The notes under the pieces are model-generated. The model was not told the origin of the DNA. It did no database searches and worked only from the letters and a program-made list of their open reading frames with translations. The position numbers and the translations under genes are program-made. DNA of 5,680 nt from an uncultured Eubacteriales bacterium (GTDB lineage Bacteria > Bacillota > Clostridia > Christensenellales > Aristaeellaceae): assembly GCA_900553315.1 (NCBI GenBank), contig USCW01000115.1, forward strand, positions 1-5,680, read 5' to 3'. Positions 5,643 to 5,680 of this stretch are shown one piece after another (the stretch's first letter is position 1; each line of letters begins with the position of its first letter).

Positions 5643-5680
5643 GAGGGAGGGGGCTTCTCTTCAGAGAAGCCCCCTCCCTC
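5643..5680 (+). terminator. Long perfect hairpin after recD2, probable intrinsic terminator
   Basis: Starting eight bases after the recD2 stop codon, GAGGGAGGGGGCTTCTCT pairs with AGAGAAGCCCCCTCCCTC, 18 perfect pairs around a two-base TC tip (in practice a somewhat larger loop). The window ends at the last base of the stem, so the expected U-run cannot be seen. On the minus strand the flank shows no strong U-run, so bidirectional termination is not supported. Confidence 0.75.

Overview
The window reads as a chromosomal housekeeping region of a fairly GC-rich Firmicute, probably a member of class Clostridia. This rests on the conserved rimP-nusA-ylxR-ylxQ-infB order, the Gram-positive-only partners YlxR and YlxQ (L7Ae family), purine-rich Shine-Dalgarno sites, and a RecD2-type helicase. 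Genus cannot be set from the sequence alone.

Layout: positions 1-2928 carry a minus-strand operon, transcribed right to left: rimP (2928-2446), nusA (2372-1155), ylxR (846-556), ylxQ (559-194) and the first 65 codons of a gene in the infB position (197-1, leaving the window). ylxR/ylxQ and ylxQ/infB overlap by ATGA, so translation is coupled there. The operon supplies 30S maturation (RimP), transcription elongation/termination control (NusA), two small RNA-binding proteins and probably translation initiation factor IF2.

The compact operon is interrupted by a gap of about 308 bases between nusA and ylxR. It holds an unusual tandem repeat: three exact copies of a 13-base element identical to the 3' end of type I-C CRISPR repeats, spaced 65-68 bases apart. 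The two intervals share a 19-base block that true spacers would not share. A short A/T-centred palindrome follows the nusA stop codon.

Positions 2929-3399 are a divergent intergenic region. On the minus strand an extended -10 promoter (3245-3217) would give a leader of about 280 bases before rimP. Within it, 2983-3103 folds on paper into a rod (stems of 10, 6, 6 and 4+4 bp) followed by a U-rich tract: a candidate structured leader, attenuator or small RNA. On the plus strand an extended -10 promoter (TATAAT at 3356) and a good ribosome binding site lead into recD2 (3400-5634), a complete SF1B 5'-3' DNA helicase gene, followed by a long perfect hairpin at the window edge.

Most worth following up: the degenerate CRISPR-like array inside the nusA operon, and the structured leader of rimP. 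No cas gene, transposase or phage gene is present.
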